This document shows, piece after piece, positions 59,094 to 64,000 of a stretch of 64,000 nucleotides of DNA. The notes below the pieces were generated by a model. It was given only the letters and a program-made list of their open reading frames with translations. It was not told the origin of the DNA and searched no databases. Source of the stretch: Mycobacterium sp. 050128 (lineage in GTDB: Bacteria > Actinomycetota > Actinomycetes > Mycobacteriales > Mycobacteriaceae); the NCBI RefSeq assembly GCF_036409155.1, contig NZ_JAZGLW010000001.1, forward strand, positions 434,001 to 498,000. The letters are read 5' to 3'. The translations under genes were made by a program, and so were the position numbers. Positions within the stretch are counted from its first letter, which is position 1, and each line of letters begins with the position of its first letter.

Positions 59094-60770
59094 ATGACAC
59101 GTCCCCTTGCTGGCGCCGCGCAGTCACGCAAACCGGTGATCCTGACCGTCGACGACGATCCCGCGGTTTCGCGCGCAGTGGCCCGAGACCTGCGGCGCAA
59201 ATACGGCGAGAATCACCGCATCGTGCGCGCGGAGTCTGGTCCCGAGGCGCTGGAAACCCTCAAGCAGCTCAAGCTGCGCGGCGAAACGGTCGCCACGCTG
59301 ATCGCCGACTACCGGATGCCGCAGATGAGCGGCATCGAGTTTCTCGAGCAGGCGATGGATTTGTACCCGGTGGCGCGCCGCGTGCTGCTCACCGCCTACG
59401 CCGACACCCACGCCGCGATCGACGCGATCAACGTCGTGGACCTGGACCACTACCTGCTCAAGCCGTGGGATCCGCCGGAGGAGAAGTTCTACCCCGTCAT
59501 CGACGGGCTGCTCGAGGCCTGGCGGGCGGCACCGGAACACCCCATCCCGCACACCAAGGTGATCGGGCACCGCTGGTCGGCGCGGTCCTGGGAGGTGCGC
59601 GACTTCCTGGCTCGCAACGGCCTCTACTACACCTGGTTCATGGCCGACGAGCCCGACGGCGAGCGACTCCTGCAGGCGGCCGGCGAAGACGGCAAGCGGC
59701 TGCCCGTCGTCGTCACCGAGCACGGCGACCCGCTGGTGGAACCCTCCGACGCCGACCTGGCCGACAAACTGGGCCTGTCCTCCACGCCGTCGCAGGAGTT
59801 TTACGACCTCATCGTCATCGGCGGTGGGCCGGCGGGCCTGGCCGCCGCGGTGTACGGCGCCTCCGAGGGACTGCGCACGGTGCTGATCGAGCACACCGCG
59901 ACCGGCGGGCAAGCGGGGCAGAGCTCGCGCATTGAGAACTACCTGGGCTTCCCCGACGGAGTATCGGGCGGCCAGCTGGCCGAGCGGGCACGCCGGCAGG
60001 CCGAGAAGTTCGGCGCCGAGATCATCACCGCCCGCAGGGCAACCGGCATCGAGGTCAATGGGCCCAAGCGCACCGTGCGGTTCGCCGACGGCGGGTCGAT
60101 CGACGCGCACGCGGTCATCCTGGCCACCGGCGTCTCCTACCGTCAGCTGACCGCCGAGGGACTCACGGAGCTGACCGGCTGCGGCGTCTACTACGGCGCC
60201 GCGGTGTCGGTCGCCTCGGACTGCGAAGACGAAGAGGTGTACGTGATCGGCGGCGCCAACTCCGCCGGCCAGGCCGCGATGTATCTGTCGCGGACGGCCA
60301 AGTCGGTCAACATCGTGGTGCGCGCTCCGTCGCTCGAGGCGTCGATGTCGTACTACCTGATCCAGCAGATCGAGGCGAACCCCAAGATCAACGTCCTGAC
60401 CTGCACCGAGGTGCAGCGCGCCACCGGCGACGGCCACCTGGAGAAGCTGACCCTGGTCAACAACCGGACGGAGCAGGTCGAGGACGTCGCCTGCGCCCGG
60501 ATGTTCATCTTCATCGGCGCCGCCCCGCGCACCGAGTGGCTGGACGGGGTGGTGGCCCGCGACGACCACGGCTTCATCCTGACCGGCCCGGACCTACGCA
60601 ACGTGTGCGGCTGGACGCTGGACCGGCCACCGCATCACCTGGAAACCAGCGTGCCGGGCGTCTTCGCCACCGGCGACGTCCGCTCCACCTCCGCCAAACG
60701 GGTCGCGGCCGCCGTCGGTGAAGGGTCGATGGCCGTGATGCTGGTCCACCGCTACCTGGCCGAGTCCTAG
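59094..60770 (+). CDS. Response-regulator receiver fused to FAD thioredoxin-reductase-like domain
   Basis: A 558-residue fusion. Residues about 12-140 are a receiver (ILTVDDDPAVSRAVA, phosphoacceptor D72 in IADYRMP, T100 and K123 in LLKPW). Residues about 240-555 are a TrxR-like FAD/NADPH domain (DLIVIGGGPAGLAAAVYGASEG near 242; GGQAGQSSRIENYLGFPDGVSGG; VIGGANSAGQAAMYLSR). The redox CxxC is not present: the site reads GCGVYY with one Cys (about residue 362), so it does not reduce thioredoxin in the usual way. The ATG at 59094 excludes an upstream extension. Paired with the histidine kinase downstream. Confidence 0.9.
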   Translation: MTRPLAGAAQSRKPVILTVDDDPAVSRAVARDLRRKYGENHRIVRAESGPEALETLKQLKLRGETVATLIADYRMPQMSGIEFLEQAMDLYPVARRVLLTAYADTHAAIDAINVVDLDHYLLKPWDPPEEKFYPVIDGLLEAWRAAPEHPIPHTKVIGHRWSARSWEVRDFLARNGLYYTWFMADEPDGERLLQAAGEDGKRLPVVVTEHGDPLVEPSDADLADKLGLSSTPSQEFYDLIVIGGGPAGLAAAVYGASEGLRTVLIEHTATGGQAGQSSRIENYLGFPDGVSGGQLAERARRQAEKFGAEIITARRATGIEVNGPKRTVRFADGGSIDAHAVILATGVSYRQLTAEGLTELTGCGVYYGAAVSVASDCEDEEVYVIGGANSAGQAAMYLSRTAKSVNIVVRAPSLEASMSYYLIQQIEANPKINVLTCTEVQRATGDGHLEKLTLVNNRTEQVEDVACARMFIFIGAAPRTEWLDGVVARDDHGFILTGPDLRNVCGWTLDRPPHHLETSVPGVFATGDVRSTSAKRVAAAVGEGSMAVMLVHRYLAES

Positions 60771-60784
60771 AAGGGTCGCGCGTC

Positions 60785-62308
60785 ATGACCGCCAATACGC
60801 CGTGTGAGCCAGACGAGCTGCGCTCCCTGTTCCTGTTCGAGGCGCTGACCGACGAACAGCTCGCGGTGCTGTGCACCAACGGGCGCATCCAGGAGTACCA
60901 GCCGGGGCCGATCTGCGTGGAAGGCGAACCGGCGACCTGCTTCTACGTGCTGATCGACGGCGAGTTGGCGATGTCGAAGCTGTCCGGCGGGCAGGACATC
61001 GAAACGGTCCGCACCTCGCAACGCGGCGTGTATGCCGGGGCCTGGCGGGCGTTCACCGGCGGGAAGCAGAAGACCTACGACGCCTCGGTCCACGTGACCA
61101 GGCCGTCGCGGTTCTTCGTGATGGAGGCGCCCGTCTTCGCCCAGTTCATGCGCGACCAGTTCCCGATGGCGGTGCATCTGCTCGACGGCATCGCCGTCGG
61201 CACCGACCGAACCCGCCGCATCATCGACAACCGGGAAAAGCTGCTGGCGCTGGGCCGACTGTCCGCCGGGCTGACGCATCAGCTCAACAACCCGGCCGCG
61301 GCGATCTCGCGGGCCGCGGCGGATCTGCGCGAACGCGTCGCCAGCATGCGTCACAAGCTCGCGATGCTCGCCGACGGCACCATCACACCCGAGGCGTTGA
61401 GCGCCCTGGTGCGCCTGCAGGAGCGGGTTGCCGAGCAGGTCGCCAAATCGGCGACCCAGCACCTGAGCGCGCTGGAGAGCTCCGACCGCGAGGATGCCAT
61501 CGGCGACTGGCTCGACGAGCACGGCATCGACGGCGGATGGGACATCGCGCCGACGCTCGTCGAGGGCGGCGTCGACACCGACTGGCTGGAGCGGATTTCC
61601 ACGGTCGCCGAGGAACTCGCGTCGGCAACGTTGGAGCAGGCGGTCCGATGGATCAACTACACCATCGAGAGCGAACTGCTGATGAACCAGATTCTGGAAG
61701 CCAGCAAGCGGATTTCGGCGCTGGTCGCCGACGCCAAGCAGTACTCGCAACTGGATCGGGCGCCGTTCCAGGTGGCCAACGTGCACGACCTGCTGCACAG
61801 CACGCTGGTGATGTTCGCCGACCGGTTGACCAAGGACGGCGGCAAGGATGCCGGCAAGGACGCCAAGACCATCAACCTGGTGAAGGAGTGGGACCGCTCG
61901 CTACCCGAAATCCCTTGCTACCCAGGCGATCTCAATCAAGTATGGACCAACATCATCGACAACGCGATCGCCGCGATGCGCGATCAGGGCGGCACGCTGA
62001 CCATCCGCACCTGCCGCTACAACGACAACATGGCCCGGGTCGAAATCTGTGACACCGGGCCGGGTGTCCCCGCCGATATCCGCGAGCACATCTTCGAGCC
62101 GTTCTTCACCACCAAACCGTTCGGCGAAGGCACCGGCCTCGGGCTGGACCTCGCGTTCAACATCGTCGTCAAGAAGCATCGCGGCGATCTGCGGGTGGAA
62201 TCGGTGCCGGGCGACACCCGGTTCATCGTGTTGCTGCCGCTGGAGAGCCCCGTCGCCGACGTCGCCGCCGTGGATGACGACGAGGTGGACGACGCCGAGG
62301 CTGAATAA
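60785..62308 (+). CDS. Histidine kinase with N-terminal cyclic-nucleotide-binding domain
   Basis: A 507-residue sensor kinase. Residues about 15-130 are a cNMP-binding fold (ALTDEQLAVLCTNGRIQEYQPGPICVEGEPATCFYVLIDGELAMSK), which could also bind another effector. Residues about 155-175 hold the phosphoacceptor H165 in GRLSAGLTHQLNNPAAAI. The ATPase part has N-box DLNQVWTNIIDNAIAAM, G1 CDTGPGVPADI and G2 GEGTGLGLDLAFNIV. No membrane segment, so cytosolic. Starts 14 bp after the receiver-TrxR gene; the two form a two-component system responding to redox or cNMP. Confidence 0.93.
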   Translation: MTANTPCEPDELRSLFLFEALTDEQLAVLCTNGRIQEYQPGPICVEGEPATCFYVLIDGELAMSKLSGGQDIETVRTSQRGVYAGAWRAFTGGKQKTYDASVHVTRPSRFFVMEAPVFAQFMRDQFPMAVHLLDGIAVGTDRTRRIIDNREKLLALGRLSAGLTHQLNNPAAAISRAAADLRERVASMRHKLAMLADGTITPEALSALVRLQERVAEQVAKSATQHLSALESSDREDAIGDWLDEHGIDGGWDIAPTLVEGGVDTDWLERISTVAEELASATLEQAVRWINYTIESELLMNQILEASKRISALVADAKQYSQLDRAPFQVANVHDLLHSTLVMFADRLTKDGGKDAGKDAKTINLVKEWDRSLPEIPCYPGDLNQVWTNIIDNAIAAMRDQGGTLTIRTCRYNDNMARVEICDTGPGVPADIREHIFEPFFTTKPFGEGTGLGLDLAFNIVVKKHRGDLRVESVPGDTRFIVLLPLESPVADVAAVDDDEVDDAEAE

Positions 62309-62356
62309 GGCTGGACAAGGTGGAATAGCCGCACCGGCGGCCGGGTTGGAGACGGC

Positions 62357-63220
62357 ATGACCGATGCAGCTGCGAGCAAGCCCAATCTTGGCCGGTTCGG
62401 ATCGTTCGGACGTGGCGTAACGCCACAGCAAGCAAAGGAAATCGAGGCACTGGGCTACGGAGCCGTCTGGGTAGGCGGCTCACCGCCCGCCGAACTGGCT
62501 TGGGTGGAGCCCATCCTGGAAGCGACGAGCACGTTGCAAGTGGCCACCGGCATCGTGAACATTTGGACCGCGCCAGCCAACGAGGTCGCCGAGTCGTTCC
62601 ATCGGATCGACAAGGCCTACCCGGATCGTTTTGTGCTCGGCATCGGCGTCGGCCACCGCGAGGTGATCAGCGAATATCGCAAGCCCTACGACGCGCTGGT
62701 CGAATACCTGGACGCGCTCGACGAGTACGGCGTGCCCGCCCATCGGCGGGTGGTGGCCGCCCTGGGCCCACGGGTGCTGAAGCTCTCGGCGCAGCGCAGC
62801 GCCGGCGCGCACCCGTATCTGACGACGCCGGAGCACACCGCGCACGCGCGCGAGCTGATCGGGCCGTCGGCGTTCTTGGCACCCGAGCACAAGGTGGTGC
62901 TGACCACCCCGGACAAGGCGGGAGCCGACCAGGCCCGCGCGGTCGGACGCAAGGCGCTGGACATGTACTTCAACCTGGCCAACTACCGCAACAACTGGAA
63001 GCGGTCGGGCTTCGGCGAGGACGAGGTCGTCCGTCCGGGCAGCGACCGCCTGGTCGACGCGGTGGTGGCCTACGGCACTCCCGACGCGATCGCCGCACGC
63101 CTTAACGAGCACCTGGAGGCAGGGGCCGACCACGTGGCCGTGCAGGTCCTCACCGAAGATGAAAACCTGGTCTCGGCTTTGGCTGAACTGGCGGGGCCGC
63201 TCGGACTGAACCGCTCGTAA
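62357..63220 (+). CDS. LLM-class F420-dependent oxidoreductase (Rv3463-like)
   Basis: A 287-residue luciferase-like F420 enzyme: GRFGSFGRGVTPQQAKEIEALGYGAVWVGGSPPAELAWVEPILEATSTLQVATGIVNIW and RFVLGIGVGHREV. TIGR03620 type. ATG start. Corresponds to Rv3463. Followed 21 bp later by a close paralogue. Substrate unknown. Confidence 0.92.
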   Translation: MTDAAASKPNLGRFGSFGRGVTPQQAKEIEALGYGAVWVGGSPPAELAWVEPILEATSTLQVATGIVNIWTAPANEVAESFHRIDKAYPDRFVLGIGVGHREVISEYRKPYDALVEYLDALDEYGVPAHRRVVAALGPRVLKLSAQRSAGAHPYLTTPEHTAHARELIGPSAFLAPEHKVVLTTPDKAGADQARAVGRKALDMYFNLANYRNNWKRSGFGEDEVVRPGSDRLVDAVVAYGTPDAIAARLNEHLEAGADHVAVQVLTEDENLVSALAELAGPLGLNRS

Positions 63221-63241
63221 TCAACCGCGGAGGGGACCTCG

Positions 63242-64000
63242 ATGAATGACGCCGCAGCACTCAAGCCCAACCTCGGTCGCTACGGCGCCTGGCTGCCCAC
63301 CCGATCCATCACACCCGAGCTGGCCGCCGAGATCGAAGCCCTCGGGTATTCGGCGGCCTGGATCGGCGGATCACCGGACGCCGATCTGGCCTGGGTGGAA
63401 CCGGCACTGGCGCAGACCAATTCGTTACAGCTGGCCACCGGCATCGTCAACATCTGGACGGCGGCGGCCGCACCCGTCGCCGAATCGTTCAAGCGCATCG
63501 AAAGTGCTTACCCTGGAAGGTTTTTGCTCGGTATCGGGGTGGGCCACCCCGAGCACACCCAGGAGTATGTCAAGCCCTACGCCGCACTGGTCGGCTATCT
63601 CGATGCCCTCGACGAGGCGCTGGTGCCGACCAGCCGGCGGGTCCTCGCCGCGCTCGGGCCCAAGGTGTTGGCGCTGTCCGCGGAACGCAGCGCCGGTGCG
63701 CACCCGTACCTGACCACGCCGGAGCACACGGCCAGGGCGCGCGAACAGCTCGGCAATTCGGTGTTCCTGGCCCCGGAGCACAAAGTCGTGCTGACCACCG
63801 ACCGCGACAAGGCGCGCGAGGCCGGCCGTCAGATCGTCCAGCACTATCTGGGGCTGAGCAACTACGTCAACAACTGGCTGCGGCTGGGATTCACCGAGAA
63901 CGACGTGCGCGGGGCCGGCAGCGACCGGCTGATCGACGCGGTGGTCGCCTACGGCACCCCGGAGGCCATCGTGAAGCGTCTGGGCGAGCACCTCGACGCC
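63242..64000 (+). CDS. LLM-class F420-dependent oxidoreductase, tandem paralogue (cut by window end)
   Basis: At least 253 residues, continuing past 64000. ATG with GGAGGGG upstream. It repeats the previous protein's pattern: GRYGAWLPTRSITPELAAEIEALGYSAAWIGGSPDADLAWVEPALAQTNSLQLATGIVNIW, GRFLLGIGVGHPEH, RRVLAALGPKVLALSAERSAGAHPYLTTPEHTARARE and VVAYGTPEAIVKRLGEHLDA. Tandem duplication with the preceding gene; M. tuberculosis has one copy here (Rv3463). Substrate unknown. Confidence 0.92.
   Translation, partial: MNDAAALKPNLGRYGAWLPTRSITPELAAEIEALGYSAAWIGGSPDADLAWVEPALAQTNSLQLATGIVNIWTAAAAPVAESFKRIESAYPGRFLLGIGVGHPEHTQEYVKPYAALVGYLDALDEALVPTSRRVLAALGPKVLALSAERSAGAHPYLTTPEHTARAREQLGNSVFLAPEHKVVLTTDRDKAREAGRQIVQHYLGLSNYVNNWLRLGFTENDVRGAGSDRLIDAVVAYGTPEAIVKRLGEHLDA

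Noticed and set aside
59124..60569. Long minus-strand frame (481 codons)
   Set aside because: Antisense to the receiver-TrxR fusion and without domain signatures.

Overview
The window is chromosomal DNA of a mycobacterium, most likely a slow-growing non-tuberculous species. The backbone is very GC-rich and follows the Mycobacterium tuberculosis Rv3410c-Rv3463 order: guaB3-guaB2, an Rv3412-like gene, rsdA-sigD, an Rv3415c-like gene, whiB3, groES-groEL1, tsaD-rimI-tsaB-tsaE, alr, gadB, nnr, Rv3434c/Rv3435c-like membrane genes, glmS, Rv3437-Rv3440c-like genes, glmM, rpsI-rplM, cutinases, truA-rplQ-rpoA-rpsD-rpsK-rpsM-rpmJ-infA and an Rv3463-like F420 enzyme. No rRNA, tRNA, CRISPR array or insertion sequence was found.

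Layout. 1-6200: purine synthesis, the SigD/anti-SigD pair and the redox regulator WhiB3. 6200-14400: an accessory block with a degenerate SodC-like lipoprotein, OsmC, a luciferase-like F420 enzyme, a MetV/MetF-type protein with a methyltransferase, an FAD monooxygenase divergent from a TetR-like regulator with two HTH modules, and a cupin. 14400-24500: chaperonins under CIRCE, the t6A tRNA-modification operon, alanine racemase, glutamate decarboxylase and NAD(P)HX repair. 24600-31830: a methyltransferase and a peptidase / asparagine-synthase / ligase cluster that looks biosynthetic. 31900-43250: membrane proteins, including two tandem DUF4436 copies, amino-sugar synthesis (glmS, glmM), a zeta-toxin module and a probable type VII-secreted pair.

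44638-51626 is the standout. It is a roughly 7-kb, visibly AT-richer island exactly where M. tuberculosis carries ESX-4, between rplM and the cut3-like cutinase. Two divergent operons encode an ASCH protein, a GNAT-PIN-GNAT-like-ASCH protein, a HIT protein, a membrane protein, a PEP-synthase-like protein fused to a MazG-like pyrophosphatase, and a small conserved-looking protein. Nucleotide handling, an RNase-type PIN domain, RNA-binding-type ASCH domains and an embedded membrane protein suggest an undescribed defence or RNA/nucleotide-surveillance system. That function is inference.

51750-64000: three tandem secreted cutinases, truA, the distal ribosomal/rpoA operon (with a 57-bp tandem repeat between rpoA and rplQ), a two-component pair made of a receiver-thioredoxin-reductase fusion and a cNMP-binding histidine kinase, and two tandem F420 luciferase-like genes, the last cut by the window edge.
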